Positions 12,830 through 24,482 of a DNA stretch of 64,000 nt are shown here, piece by piece. The position numbers and the translations under genes are program-made. Origin of the DNA: Epiperipatus broadwayi (lineage: Eukaryota; Onychophora; Udeonychophora; Euonychophora; Peripatidae); assembly GCA_028023455.1 (NCBI GenBank), contig JAQFVV010012670.1:372001-436000 (forward strand). The letters run 5' to 3'. The notes under the pieces are model-generated. The model saw only the letters and a list, made by a program, of their open reading frames with translations, was not told the origin of the DNA and made no database searches. Each line of letters starts with the position of its first letter. The first letter of the stretch is position 1.

Positions 12830-13660
12830 TGGTAACCATGGAAACTAAATAGAAAGCGTCTATAGTTGTTCACTGTAATCGATTGGCAGTTAGTTTTACT
12901 TTTAATTCACTGAATTCATTCTAAATAGTAAGAAAGGGTGGCTGGGAGTTGGGGGGGGGGGGCACAACGACTTTATATAAGTTGTAGTACTAGCCATACT
13001 GCAGCCGAGTCTTTATAAACTTCAACTGCGCGGGTTGATTTTCACAAATAATATCTACAAACATTGATTCAATCTAGTAAACCATTCACGCTGAATGGGG
13101 GGAAAAAAATATAACTACTTACCATGTCACAAACAAGCATTAACAAAATCATTTATTAGAAATAATCCGGCAGATCGTCTTTAAAAAAAACCAGTCAAGA
13201 ATCCTTAGTGTGTGATACATGACAAGAAGAATACAGGTAGATTCAAATTAACACTTCAAATCATACTTTAAAACAGCAATGGTATATTATCTATCAACTC
13301 TTCTAAAGCACCATCGTTTTTTTTTTTCATAAAACTTAGAACATCTGGGTCGTTTGCCTTCTACTGCTGCCAAACATGGGACTGCTTACTCTGACGTAGT
13401 CCAATCAGAAAAGAGCGATAAAGGTCAGAGTTTAGAAAGGAGTGGAGGCTAGAAAACGGGGATATATGCCTTAAGCAACTCTGCTTACTGACACTGAAAA
13501 ATCCTCTGCTTGAATGATGGCGTTACACGCCACCACATGCTACCTTGAGCAACTAAACTACCATTAGATGTCGCTACAAAACTTCAAACCAATCACAAAA
13601 ATCTCCGAAGACAAAAGTTCCGGCACTTGTATATTTCTCAGAATTGTATTATATTTAAGT
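12830..13660. other. Higher-GC, CpG-bearing stretch
   Basis: This ~800-bp stretch carries clearly more G+C and more CpG dinucleotides than its surroundings (for example GCGCGGG near 13029, GGCGTTACACGCC near 13521 and CCGGCAC near 13620). It contains a long G run at about 12950-12961. It holds no open frame of note and no repeat I can place. It could be a promoter or 5' UTR region, or a decayed mobile element. Confidence 0.35.
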
Positions 13661-15134
13661 TTTATTAAAAAGAGAGACGGAAAAATGGTAATTCACTCGC
13701 CTTTGCATCTATTCTACTTACACAAGGGAATGGAATAACAAGAAAGAAGATGGGGGTTGACAGAAAAACCAGTTTGAACTTTTTTCTTAAAGAAAAAATA
13801 AGAAACTTTGGATTGAGTTCGTATACATTTTTCCTTTAATTTAATAATTAATCAACAAATTCGTATCTTAAAAGAAAATTAAAAAATAATAATTTGTTGA
13901 AAATGTTATTTATGTCATTATGTACATATATCTAAATCAAGAGGAAGTGTTATAATTTAGAACGAAATACTGATATATACTTAATGAATAGAATGAGTAC
14001 ATTTAACTTGGTTCAGATTTCACTGAAAACAGATTAGTTGATCAAATTCATAAAGCAACGATCAGCAACAGTTCATAACCTATAGTTTGCCTTTGTAAGT
14101 CATAGATTGCTTAGTACACTCTAATATATTATTATTTTATTTTATTTCTTTTGGCGCTGAAATGGGAATATTTTTTGGAGTAACTACTACTGATGATTAA
14201 ATAGTTTTTAACTGAATTTATTAATTTCGTTTCTCTTAAAAATATACAAAACCCTGTTAATTCTGAACTCACCGTGTGTGTGCGTGATGTCTACATATAT
14301 TTTTTTCTACGTTTATGTTTGTCTTTAAAGTTACATAAGTAATATACATAAAATTAAACACAAATGCTTCATTTATTATTAAGACAAACACTTGAGAACA
14401 TTTTAAAACATTCCATAAAAAATTTTATTTTCATTAGAAAAAAGGCTTAGTACGCTTAAATGTGAAGACTTCAATACAATTAATCTCCTACAGAGCTAAG
14501 ATGTTGAAATCATAGATAAATATATAGTACTTGTTTCTAACTATTCAGCAGTTTAAATTTAAATGATGCAATTAAAAGTGAGAACTATTATTTAAATATA
14601 TGCTCCTTACAGAAAAAGGAAATAAGCCTTTATATGTTTACAATTGTTAGCTTAAAAGGCTGATATTTGAATGTATAGAAAAGGATAAGTTTTTTTACTG
14701 ATATAAAAAGGTATTTTGATGAAATATCTTTTAATATTCCAAACAAAATATGTGTAAAATTAAATAAACTTACAGAAAAAATATAGACAGAATAACCTAC
14801 ATCTCATTTGTTGTCCATTTCTCAATATAGCATTTATTTAACTGGTAGTAAAATGAGTATTGTTTGATAAAACTAAAGTTTTTTAGAATGACCAGTAACA
14901 TCGGATTTGCTTATGTAAGTCAGCAAACGAGAGAACGAATTTAGTAAGATATTAAATAGAATAGATGACATTTTGGAAAAAAAAAATGAAAAAACTAGAA
15001 ATATACTAAAAAATAAAGGTAGATGGGAAAAGTAAAAATTAACATTACAATTGCATGTACAGTTTAGGAATACGGATAATAGAAATACTGGCAAAGAATT
15101 ACAATGAGAACTGCAATGACTAAAAATGTTTTAA
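13661..15134. other. AT-rich non-coding stretch
   Basis: No recognisable gene or repeat family. The minus-strand open frame near 14873-15094 is low-complexity phenylalanine/leucine-rich and looks like random AT-rich translation. Confidence 0.5.
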
Positions 15135-15628
15135 GGGGTTAGAGATTACGTCAGGGGTAGGCAATTATTTTGGCTCAGGGGCCACTTTGTGGAAGTGGAG
15201 GTTAGTGGATGGCCACACTTTCTTTCATGGCATAATAAACACACTGCTTTTTTGCTGTATTACCAAAAAAATATTTGCTTGTCCATTCTTCATTAAACAC
15301 ACAACATTCATTACTGATTTTACATTTTTTCAGAGGGTTCATGGTTTCACTAAAGTTGGAAATTTTATATATTTATTGTTGCAAAGACAAAATTGAAATT
15401 AACCAGATCAACTGGAAAAACACTGCATCATATCTACACTGCACATGCGTATTGACGTAGCCATTCTAATGGAAAATATGAGACAAATCTTTGGTCGTGC
15501 ACAAGAAGAAAATCTCGATTCAAGGTGGATTTTTCTGTCTTGGTGGGCCGCAAAAAAACTCTTAGCAGGCCACGTGGCCCACGAGCCACTATTTTCCCAT
15601 TCTTGCTCTATGTAATAATCTCTAATCC
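15135..15628. mobile_element. hAT-like non-autonomous DNA transposon fossil
   Basis: The left end CAGGGGTAGGCAATTATTTT, followed by GGGGCCAC, pairs with the right end (GTGGCCCACGAGCCAC, then ATTTTCCCATTC) as degenerate terminal inverted repeats. The CAGGGGT start followed by GG-x-AA is typical of hAT-superfamily ends. The body is about 460 bp and encodes no transposase; it includes GGGCCGCAAAAA near the right end. The flanks (TTAGAGATTA on the left, TAATCTCTAA on the right) are inverted rather than direct repeats, so the insertion sits inside, or extends, a longer palindrome and no clean 8-bp duplication can be read. Confidence 0.6.
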
Positions 15629-15814
15629 ATTATTTAAATTTAAAAATAAAATTAGATGTTTTGTTTGAAATAAATTTTCAAGTGGAGCAGAAATAATTAA
15701 TAAAAAAGGAAATATGGTCAAGAGAAATAAAATTAGAAGAAATGTTAAAACACTAAAGTAAGCAAAAGATTTATTGGGGAAATTATGAATAAAATGGATT
15801 AAGAAGTACATAAG

Positions 15815-16009
15815 AAAAACTCTCCATACAGTATTGCCACCCTGTGCCAACCAGAGTAATCGATGAATGCCAGAAGGCTTGTGCATAAAATCCCTATCTA
15901 ATGCCTACTCATCCAATATCCCCAGACTAGTTTCTGGCTTGTGGACATCATCAGTGAGGAGCTTTGGATCTGGTTGGCACAGGGTGGCAATACTGTATGG
16001 AGAGTTTTG
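15815..16009 (-). mobile_element. Class beta ribozyme element, 195-bp fold-back
   Basis: About 40 bp at each end are inverted copies (AAACTCTCCATACAGTATTG at the left; CAATACTGTATGGAGAGTTT at the right, each followed inward by the TGGCAC/CCAACCAGA module). The centre keeps the class beta unit motifs, including GCATAAAATCCCTATCTA and the hammerhead core. It is the most compact copy of the family in the window and looks like a two-ended mini-element. Confidence 0.75.
15920..15959 (-). ncRNA. Hammerhead ribozyme relic, class beta
   Basis: On the minus strand the conserved core CTGATGA follows CCTCA. GAAAC, then TAG, then TC precede TGGGG. CCTCA and TGGGG pair as stem I, and ACT/AGT form the short stem III, with predicted cleavage after C in GTC. 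The stem II segment has drifted (ATGTCCACAAGCCA) and pairs poorly, so this copy is probably inactive. Type I layout. Confidence 0.6.
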
Positions 16010-16474
16010 CTTTGTTTATAAACAATTATGTGCTAGTATAAGATAGTGATCATGTGAAGTACATAAAAGTAGAGAAATTCTTGAAATGGGGGGAGGGGGA
16101 CAATGGAAATATATAAAAGGTATTACAAGATAAGTTACAGTTGATTTTAAGAAAAGGGATATCTATAAATGTTTGAACATGAAAGTAAAAATTAGAAAAA
16201 CATGGAGATTATAATTTGGTAAAGTAGTTTGTTTTTTAAAATATTTGCTATAAAAATGGTATGATGAAAGATTGCCTTTCATATTTACACAGAGTGTAAT
16301 TCTTATATCAGGTCTGGCATTTGGAAGATCCGAAATAACATGACAATCTGCATTAATAAAAGATTATCAATTAAAAGAAAAAGATCTTAATTTCATATCT
16401 TTAAATATGTGTATATGATTGGGATGATATTATTTTCAAAAGATCTAAATACAAAATTGGCTATAAACAAGAAA

Positions 16475-16579
16475 TGAGAGGTCAGCACAGCCGTCTTGCA
16501 AGCAAGCAGTTGGTTGCAGACGGTTGTTGCGGGTTCGCCTCCCGGCCAATGCTATGACATATGGAAGGAAAAAAATAAG
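16475..16579 (+). mobile_element. tRNA-derived SINE copy 1
   Basis: Contains a tRNA-like body: a GAGAGGTCAGCACAGCC A-box region, then GCAAGCAAGCAGTTGGTTGC, then a B box GGGTTCGCCTCCC, then CCAATGCTATGACATATG and an A-rich tail. It lacks the first bases of the family (TTGTTAGCC). It is transcribable by RNA polymerase III in principle, and non-coding. Confidence 0.85.
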
Positions 16580-17517
16580 AAACCTAGAATTTAGTTCTGT
16601 AAATAAGGTTTTATAAATTCTACTATAGCATGCTAAAATAATTTGAGATAATTTTGAGCTGGATAATATTTAAATTTGATTTTAATATATATTTTTGTTA
16701 TTAAATTTTTAATTACTTGCAGTCTTAAAATATTAGCTTGGTAAGCAATAGTCGCCATGCAACCACAATCTTAAATTATTAATTTTGAGACAAGTACCCA
16801 TATCAAAATTCCTACAAATTGAAGTACTTACCAATAGTCGAGGCTATTAAATGTGCTGGATTTTTAAAATCTAACAGCAAATAGATAGACTTTTTTTGAT
16901 CAATATTGTTTCACAAAGCATTTCAATAAAGGGTCAGCCAGAGATATGGATATTCTTTCTCTTTTAAAGAAGTTTTCTACCTATAGACACATAATGCCAT
17001 TTTGATAAAACTCATTTGGAGATCAATAAGATGCCATTATTATAGCCAATATAGATTTTGAAATTCTCACACCACTAATGGTATTCCTAAACATATGTTT
17101 TAAGCCAAAAAATAAGTTAACTTATTTGGATGAATTGATTAAATTATCAATACTATCAAAATGAGTAGTTTAAAGAGTTGCATTTAATGAAAGGTAGAGT
17201 GTAAAGCAAAATTATTATACCTTTCAGTATAGTTGCTGCTTTCCCCCTACATTTGCAATCACTTTATTTCTCTTTGCATTTCTAACGTTAGAAGATTTCA
17301 TAGTCTCACAACAGTAAATAAATTTCATATTAGGAATCCCCACAATTTTCTTTTTAACATTAACTATCTAAAATTATTAAGAAAAGAATTAAATTCCTTA
17401 ATAACTTTTAGCCAATGATGCATTACTAATACAAAATCCACATAAATCAATCTATGAAGTGAGATTGATAGACGGTTAATATCTTAATTAAAATTAATTA
17501 ATCTATTATCCCTAGAG
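16580..17517. other. AT-rich non-coding stretch
   Basis: Nothing recognisable apart from AT-rich sequence. The short plus-strand open frame near 17233-17418 has no supporting features. Confidence 0.5.
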
Positions 17518-17640
17518 AACTGTTTTTTCCCCATATGTCATAGCATCAGCTGGGAGGCAAACCCATAACACCATCTGCAACCAACTGCTTGCTTGCAAGG
17601 TGGCTGCACTGACCTCTCGGCTAACAACGCTTGCCATACT
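17518..17640 (-). mobile_element. tRNA-derived SINE copy 2
   Basis: Minus-strand copy: GCGTTGTTAGCCGAGAGGTC (A-box side), GCAAGCAAGCAGTTGGTTGC, a mutated B-box region, then GCTATGACATATG and a short A/G tail. It shares the 5' head with the copies at 20.1 and 39.3 kb, supporting one SINE family. Confidence 0.85.
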
Positions 17641-19748
17641 GCATGTGAATACATATGCAATAAATTTTATTGTTAAAGAAATGTATAAAATACCTATCAT
17701 ATTGATGCCAAATTTTTGATATGTAGCACAAAAATGAAAATAATTGTTATTAATTTTTTTAAAGGATTAAGTATTTGAGTTTAAAAGAAATTTTAATTAC
17801 TGATGCCTGATTAGATTTATCTATATCTAAAACTGGCAATATGTTTAGTGATTCCAAGATTAACATTATATAGGATGAGAACAGCATTCACTAAAGACTA
17901 GGGAGTGTATCCTGCTAAAATCAATTGCACATTTGACAAAGAAATATTCCCATTTTGATTTTGTAATCTCATAGTTGTAGATAAAGGTTTCTAATTCCCT
18001 TTATGCATTTGGTGCTGTTTCCAATTCTCTCAATTTTGATTGTGAGGCCTCCTCCTCCTCCTTGTCTCAATGACCTTTCTTTTTTCTCTAGATTGGACTG
18101 CTAATGTGCATGTTCATTATAAAAGATCAATTTGATCTTAATACTCCAAAAGTATCTATCTGCTATCAATCTGCCATAGAATCAATTTCTTTTTAAAATA
18201 CTGATATATATATGTCTTTTGTTAGTTTTGTGATGTTTACCTTTCTTGTATTTTGTAAAAATGATAGTTATATTTTGATAAATGATAAAAATATTTTAGG
18301 TCCATATTTTATTAGTTCTGGGATTTGGTGATTTATCATTTTTCATTCTTTGTAGGCTTTTTAAATTATTTTCCTTATCTATTTGGTTTTATTCATCTTT
18401 TTCATTTTTTTTTAATCTTTATTTTATTCACAGTATACCCCCCCCCTCTAGATTTACCTACTAATAATATATGTATGTTTATGTTAATTAAATTAATTTC
18501 ATTATTATCTCTTTTATCACTTATCATATTAACATTAATTTCTGTAGCCAGTTATTTTATTTACTACTTTGCTTTTATATATATGCTTAACTCTCTTTTT
18601 GGGTCATTCTCGTCTTTACTTCTTGATTTATTAAAGATGCATAAATAGATCATTGACTGACATCTATTTTATAGATTCTTTCTCATTCATCAGCATATTC
18701 CAATTGTAGTATCCTAGAGTAATTTTTTGATTGTTTTCCACCAAGATCTCTTTTGACTTTCTCATATAAATTTTTTGGCATACAGTATATTCTAAAAATT
18801 TTGTTTGCTGCTTGACTTTAGAACATTGTTCTCTATACTGTGCCTGCTTAATTTTTTTCATCTTCTGTGTACTCGTTACAGATGAATTTTAATTCTACTA
18901 TAGTGAATTTAGAACAGGAAGATGTTCGCTGGCAATAATAAATAGTCATTACCATACTTATCTTTCATTGCAGTCTTAAGTTCCAAAGATTCATTCTACA
19001 ATTTTGATAAGTAGTACATATTCATGTTGTTAAATTTTGGGGCAAATAAATCTATGATATATTACCATTAATATCTGCAAAGCTCCCGGCAAAAAAATAA
19101 AAATCTGGGCATGATGATTCTTTGGAAGGAGCAGTATGAAAATTTGCAATCGAAAATTTGAACATAAAAATCTCTTTTTTTCATTACAATTAAAAATTTC
19201 AGTCAAAAATCTATCATAAAACAATGTTTCTCAATATTTTTCATGATATAAGCTGTTTCCATCTTATTAATATGAAATTAGATTTCTTTTAAGATGTTTT
19301 AATGTTATCACATGGTTTCTTTCACGCATTTGGTTCCATTTGTTGCAAGTTTTTACCAGGTAGGAGAATCAAATGAATATAATTTCATATTTGATTTTTG
19401 CACTTATATGTTTTAATGGAAGTAATAGAATATATATATATATAAGTTTTATGCAAATAAACAAATTAAGATTTTGTCCTTTATTTTCTTTTCTTTAGTC
19501 CTTTCATTCATTGTTATTCTTTCTATTTTAACTGTAACAGTGTATAATATTTCTTCAAGTCTTTGTGGATTTGGGTGGGAACAGAACATGAGTTTGAAAT
19601 TGCTGTTGTATATTTTATTATTAAATTAAAATTTCTAATTACACCAATCTTATATATAAAATCTATATTAATTTTCTGGCTTCTATTACACAATAAAATT
19701 TTCTTTGTAAATTACCAAAAATATTTGAAATGATCTTTGAAATATAAA
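17641..19748. other. AT-rich non-coding stretch, T-rich
   Basis: No gene. The 107-codon plus-strand frame near 18325-18648 is a T-rich low-complexity translation (phenylalanine, leucine, isoleucine) without motifs. A CTC repeat lies near 18046-18060. Confidence 0.5.
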
Positions 19749-19905
19749 AGAGCGAGTGGCTTGATATAATTGCCTTGTTTGACCCTAGTCTAGAATCGAT
19801 TCTCACTTAACTAAAGTAAAAGTAAAAAATCAGTTTGGTCAGTCGAATGGAACTGTTAAGCTCAATCTCTTGTAGACTTGAGCAGTTGGTCACAAGATTT
19901 ATTTA
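19749..19905 (+). repeat. Possible degenerate tRNA-like SINE
   Basis: AGCGAGTGGCTTGATA resembles an A box, and TAGAATCGATTCTCAC resembles a B box, about 45 bp apart, with an A run ending near 19922. It differs from the main SINE family of the window. Weak. Confidence 0.3.
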
Positions 19906-19952
19906 TTTAAAAAAAAAAAAAACCGTTTTATATTCAAGTACAAAAAATTAGC

Positions 19953-20055
19953 TTCTTTTTTTTCTCATCAGCCTGGAAACAACCCCGCTAATCCGGGACA
20001 ACTACTTGCAAAGGGGCTGTCGCTGACCTCTCGATCACCAATGCTTGACTTAGTA
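19953..20055 (-). mobile_element. tRNA-derived SINE copy 3, diverged
   Basis: On the minus strand: GTCAAGCATTGGTGATCGAG, then AGGTCAGCGACAGCCCC, then CAAGTAGTTG, then a scrambled B-box region and A-rich tail. Head and middle match the family; the B box is damaged. Confidence 0.7.
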
Positions 20056-20084
20056 CAAATAAATGTGATATTCGTCTTGCGTTG

Positions 20085-20190
20085 TTAGCCGGGAGGTATC
20101 GCAGCCGTCATGCAAGCAAGTAGTTGGTTGCAGACGGTTGTGGGTTCGCGTCCCGGCCGATGCTATGACATATGAAAATGTGGTTTTTTT
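20085..20190 (+). mobile_element. tRNA-derived SINE copy 4, near consensus
   Basis: GTCTTGCGTTGTTAGCCGGG gives the 5' head plus A box. GCAAGCAAGTAGTTGGTTGC, the B box GGGTTCGCGTCCC, GATGCTATGACATATG and an A/T tail follow. It is nearly identical to the copy at 39.3 kb, so the family was active fairly recently. Confidence 0.9.
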
Positions 20191-20769
20191 TTCTTAAACG
20201 GACTTCTAATATTAGTATAGCCTATAATAATACGCCTGCATACACCCAAAACAATAAAATAATTAAATAAAAATACAATACTTTTAATTATTTAAAATTC
20301 TAAGTGAATTCAATAAAATATTTCAATGTTTAGATGATGAAAACAATTAATTTGAATAATCATTAATATAAGATGAAAAGAAAAAAAAAACCTTTAAATT
20401 AATTTTAAAAAGAGACATTGTAGCAAGCTGCTTTAGAAGATTATTTTAACTTATTTACACTTTTCAAACACCCACTTTCTAGTTATTGGGAGTATTTGAA
20501 ATGGCTAACAATTACTAACTCTGCTTGTTACAGGATCTAAATGAAAACTGAACGGTGAATAATCAATAACAAGCCAGCTTTGGAAGCCTGGCGAGAATAA
20601 GATGAATTAATAATAAATTAAAAGGGGGAGTCTAGTTGGTATATAATCAACTGACAGTTTAATTTTAATTGAGAAATGATGATAAATATATAATTATAAA
20701 ATAGCGAGCGAACATGTATATACTGCGAACCTATATATACTTCAAATACCAAAAGATCAAATACCAAAA

Positions 20770-21028
20770 GCTAAACTAGTCGGTATAATGAACTATGTCT
20801 GCAGGGAAACCATTGATAGAGGATTTGGAATTTAATTTTGGCTAATGATTTAACTGTGAATTGAAGTACTTAGTTTAATATATATATTCTTGTGTGAGCT
20901 AAACTAATCACTATAATAAACTAAGTCTGCCTTAGCAGGGAAACCATTGGTAGAAGATTTTGAATTTAATTTTGGCTAATGGTTTAACTGTGAATTGGAA
21001 TACTTAGTTTAATATATATATATTCTTC
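20770..21028. repeat. Two imperfect 128-bp tandem units
   Basis: Units starting GCTAAACTAGTC (20770) and GCTAAACTAATC (20898) share CAGGGAAACCATTG, GAATTTAATTTTGGCTAATG, TTTAACTGTGAATTG and TTAGTTTAATATATA. The second unit has a small CCTTAG insertion. Minisatellite-like; function unknown. Confidence 0.9.
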
Positions 21029-21508
21029 TACATATGAATAAAGAAGTGGGTGTATTTACAAAAGTAATCCCAAGAAAGTATTAAAGGTCAACTTTAAATT
21101 AACCAAGCTTAGAATATACATTTTCCACCCCCTTTAAAATTAAATGTGCGGGAAGTAATAAAAAAAAAATGTTTTTCCAAAATAGCCCAGTTTTTTTGTA
21201 AGTCGCAATACAGTAGATACAATAAAATTATTTTATATTACAATATATAAGTATAATTTTAAAGATCTTGGATTGTTTATTAATTATCAGCATGGACTTA
21301 TTTGTGTTATCTGCTGCAACGCAGCCTTTGTTAACTAAAAGAATATCTTATCAATGAACATTGTGATCAATCTATAAGAAAATAATGCTGCAGTGCCCCC
21401 CCCTATTTTTATCACCACAAAATTTATTTTAACATTCATTAGAATGCAATCATCGTAATAATATAGAATCGAAATGGTCTATCTTGAAAGTATACTATAA
21501 AGTTAAAG

Positions 21509-21970
21509 AATTGCCACACACAGCAAGCTAGAGTAATCAATGGATGCCAGAAGGCTTGTGCATAAAATCCCTATCTAGTGCCTACTCATCCAATATCCCC
21601 AGACTAGTTTCTGGCTTGTGGCCTTTGTCAGTGAGGAGCCTGGATCTGAGAGCACTGCACCTAGATCTTAGGATCTAATGCAACACTCCAGCAGCCACCT
21701 TTTATCTCCACTTAACTACAAAACTATGAGTCTTAAACTGAAAACACTTTAATGTTTTCAATCCAAGTCCATTAGCTTATATAATCATATGGGTCTGAAC
21801 TCAGTTCAGTACCCATACATTTTTGGTGTCTTTGGTTCTTTAATAACCATAGCCACCACTATCCTATTAGGCAGGATTAGTTTTAAACCAATAAACATCA
21901 CATGACCACCACTTCTTATGCTTGTGTATAACTGTTGTTGATCATGTGATGTTTATTGGCTTAAAGTTAA
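21509..21970 (-). mobile_element. Class beta ribozyme element, near full length
   Basis: A copy of the unit also seen at 23.9-24.7 kb. On the minus strand it runs from a CATGTGATGTTTATTGG motif through a tRNA-like part (B-box-like GAGTTCAGACCC), an AT-rich middle, GGATCTAGGTGCAGTGCTC-like sequence and the hammerhead, to GGGATTTTATGCACAAGCC and GATTACTC. About 460 bp. A small hairpin (AATAAACATCACATGACC with GATCATGTGATGTTTATT) ends it at 21888-21961. Confidence 0.75.
21597..21636 (-). ncRNA. Hammerhead ribozyme relic, class beta
   Basis: Minus strand: CCTCA (stem I), then CTGACAA (mutated from CTGATGA), then an AGGCCACAAGCCA stem II region with weak pairing, then GAAACTAGTC and TGGGG. Stem I and stem III are intact, but the core has changes that should abolish cleavage. 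Confidence 0.55.
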
Positions 21971-22619
21971 AGGATACAGCTATGATTTTTCTTAACTTAT
22001 TAGTCAATCAAGCACAAATGAGCATTATTACAATGATATTAGATATTTCAGATTTCTTGCAGAAACATCCTTAAATAATATTTTTATAGTGCCTTTATGC
22101 TGCAATGATAGGGGATGGAGCATGTGTCACTTCTCTACAAAATTTGGCAAAATATCAGCTCTATATACAACTATTTTAGATGCAATAGTTGTATCACTAC
22201 AACAAAATGCCTATATTTTAATTGTTAAATGTAGCACTAGCAAATCAAACATTCAAGTTTACCAATTATACTTATTCTCATTCTGAAGCTAATAGCTACT
22301 GGTAAAACATCTTGAGTTTTTTATATATTAATTACTACACCACTCATGAGACCAATCAGAATGTTCTTCAGCCTTCTGGATGTGAAGTATTGAGTCTATT
22401 ATTAGAAAAGTATACATTTGTTAGTTTAGTTTGAGAAATAAATGAGCAATAATAGATATCATAAAAATTATTTTGGGGGATGTTTTGTGAGATTACATTT
22501 TTATTAAAAAGGCTACCTGAAAAATATTTGAAATAGATATTATATTGGTTTCTTTCACTGGAAGGATGTAGATCAGGATAAAGTACAGTGGATAGCAACA
22601 ATTAGGAAAGTTATTAGAA

Positions 22620-23216
22620 CTTTACTGAAAAAAAAAAAGTTTGCTGGAGAAGAAGTTAAAAAATAGCATAACAATCAGTGGGTGGTGTTAGAGGACATTT
22701 GATTCTATTATCTGGAATTAGAAATGCCATACTCTTTTTAACGTTGTTGCGAATGAAAATGTGAATATTCTGTTTAAGTAGAGATGTTTATACATATATT
22801 CATTCAAAGGAATATGATGTAGTAAATGTAGTTCTGTTCTTTCTCAACTTAGTCAATCAAAACATATTGTGCCAATTTGGCCTGGCACAATATATAAGTA
22901 ACATTATCTGATTGTGGCTAATTTATTAATCATAAATGTGATATAATATACTATACTGTTTTAGAATCATCTTTTTTATTAAAAATGTTCAATCGATGTT
23001 CATTCTTTTATGTGAGCATAGTTATTTAGAAATAACTCCCAATCTATTAGTAAAAAGTTCTATTATCCTACGATTATAACTTCCAAGTATTCTTCGTGGA
23101 TTTTTCAGGATTATGACATATGATTTATTTTTAATAGATTATGCTAGCATACTTTCACAGGGATTACAACATTGGAGTTCCATCATAAATATTCTGAATA
23201 AGACTCCTTTTTTTTA
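22620..23216. other. AT-rich non-coding stretch
   Basis: No gene or named repeat. The palindromic CCAATTTGGCCTGG near 22873 is short and not part of a larger fold. Confidence 0.45.
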
Positions 23217-23312
23217 TTAGCCGAGAGGTCATCACAGCCGCCTTGCAAGCAAATAGTTGGTTGCAGACAGTTGTGGGTTCGCCTCCCGGCCGATGTCATG
23301 ACATATGGAAAA
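23217..23312 (+). mobile_element. tRNA-derived SINE copy 5
   Basis: TTAGCCGAGAGGTCATCACA, then GCAAGCAAATAGTTGGTTGC, the B box GGGTTCGCCTCCC, GATGTCATGACATATGG and an A tail running into an AT repeat. A and B boxes are intact. Confidence 0.9.
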
Positions 23313-23524
23313 ATATATATATATATAACTTTTGTTTACCAGTAAATTACTCTATCAGTGAGCTAATTGTTAACCTTTAATATGTCTATATGTGAAGCTT
23401 AATATTATGGCTAAAAGCTATTTTTAATATTTGCATATTCTTATTTATTAAAAGATTTTGTGTTAAAATTAAACTGTATTTATTGCCCAAATATATTTCA
23501 ATTTCAGCTTTTCAGCAACTAGCT

Positions 23525-23626
23525 TTTTTTTTTTTCATATGTCAAATGCATTGACCGGGAAGCGAACTGGGCCAGCTGCTCGGAAGGCAGCTATGCTAAC
23601 CACTAGGCCACCAAAGCTTGACCAAC
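23525..23626 (-). mobile_element. tRNA-derived SINE copy 6, different tRNA body
   Basis: Minus strand: GTCAAGCTTTGGTGGCCTAG, then GGTTAGCATAGCTGCC, then CAGTTCGCTTCCCGG (B box), GACATATG and a poly(A) tail. Head and tail match the main family, but the tRNA-like body is different. It is flanked by CAACTAGCTTT on both sides (23516-23526 and about 23624-23634), an 11-bp target-site duplication showing retroposition. Confidence 0.85.
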
Positions 23627-23932
23627 TAGCTTTACACGTTTTTTTACCATTAAATAATATTCATTATTTTTTCAATTAGAATATCCATCTTTAAACACGT
23701 GGCCAGTAACTCAATAATTTTCCAAGATTTTTTTATTATCTTTAATTATCTCTCATTGTTTCAATTGCAAGATAAGTTCTAGAATTAATGCACATAGATT
23801 AACAAGACAATAGAATATTTTTAATTTATTCATTAATTAATTGTCTGCCTTTATAAATATTCAACTACAGATCTATTTCTAGATTATAAAGTTTCTGCTC
23901 TGCAATCTTTAAAATGTCTCACCTATTTGTTT

Positions 23933-24295
23933 ATTAAAACACTAAAACATCACATGATCACCACTTCCTATGCTTGCACAAGCTTCTAAAACAGTAGCAA
24001 ACTTTTGATATAATGCCACTCAGAGTAAGACTTAGTAATTAAATGGATGCAAGAAAGTTTGTGCGTAAAATCCCTATCTAGTGCTTACTCATCTAATATC
24101 CCCAGACTAGTTTCTCGCTTGTGGCTTTCACCAGTGAGTGGTCTTATATCTAATAACACTGCACAAAGATCTTAGAATTTAATGCAACCCTCCAGCAACC
24201 ATCTTTTACCTATTTAATTAATTATAATACTATGAGACCAAGATGAAAACAAAATAATATTTGCAATCCAAGCTAATTAGCTTGTAATCATATAG
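23933..24295 (-). mobile_element. Class beta element, unit 1 of a tandem pair (interrupted)
   Basis: A full class beta unit starts at AAAACACTAAAACATCACAT. It is split at 24308 by a 241-bp palindromic insertion, resumes at 24549, and runs straight into a second unit starting ACCACTAAAATATCACATG near 24640. Removing the insertion gives a repeat period of roughly 430-460 bp. Head-to-tail units sharing a continuous junction are expected if tandem or circular RNA was reverse-transcribed. Confidence 0.75.
24100..24139 (-). ncRNA. Hammerhead ribozyme relic, class beta
   Basis: Minus strand: ACTCA, CTGGTGA (one change from CTGATGA), AAGCCACAAGCGA (stem II with AGC/GCG), GAAACTAGTC, TGGGG. Stem III (AC/GT) and most of stem I are kept. 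Probably weak or inactive. Confidence 0.6.
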
Positions 24296-24398
24296 ATATA
24301 ATTTTCTACTTCTTCTTTTCCTATGTATTGATTTCTATTATAACATATCATACCATTAACACCTTCTTAGACACTTTATCAATACTTTTATTTGTATT

Positions 24399-24434
24399 AA
24401 ACTAGCAGTTTTGACTGTCCTGCAGTCATCATCA
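24399..24434 (-). ncRNA. Hammerhead-like core, class gamma, left arm
   Basis: Minus strand: CTGATGA, then one extra T, then stem II GACTG with loop CAGGA and CAGTC (perfect 5 bp), then AAAAC in place of GAAAC, then TGCTAGTTT, which closes a short stem III (ACT/AGT). Stem I cannot form, because the palindrome turns just before CTGATGA. Confidence 0.5.
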
Positions 24435-24444
24435 GAGCAAGAAC

Positions 24445-24482
24445 TCTGATGATATCTGCAGGACAGTCGAAACTGTTAGTTT
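24445..24482 (+). ncRNA. Hammerhead-like core, class gamma, right arm
   Basis: Plus strand: CTGATGA, TATCTG with loop CAGGA and CAGTC (stem II partly disrupted), GAAAC intact, then TGTTAGTT giving stem III ACT/AGT with a GTT loop and a U as cleavage base. Its partner arm keeps stem II but has lost GAAA, so between them both essential parts of a hammerhead are preserved. Confidence 0.5.

Noticed and set aside
15608-15886. 92-codon open frame, minus strand
   Set aside because: Runs from the class beta element into AT-rich flank; hydrophobic translation without motifs.
18325-18648. 107-codon open frame, plus strand
   Set aside because: Low-complexity F/L/I-rich translation of T-rich DNA; no motif, no start context, no splice signals.
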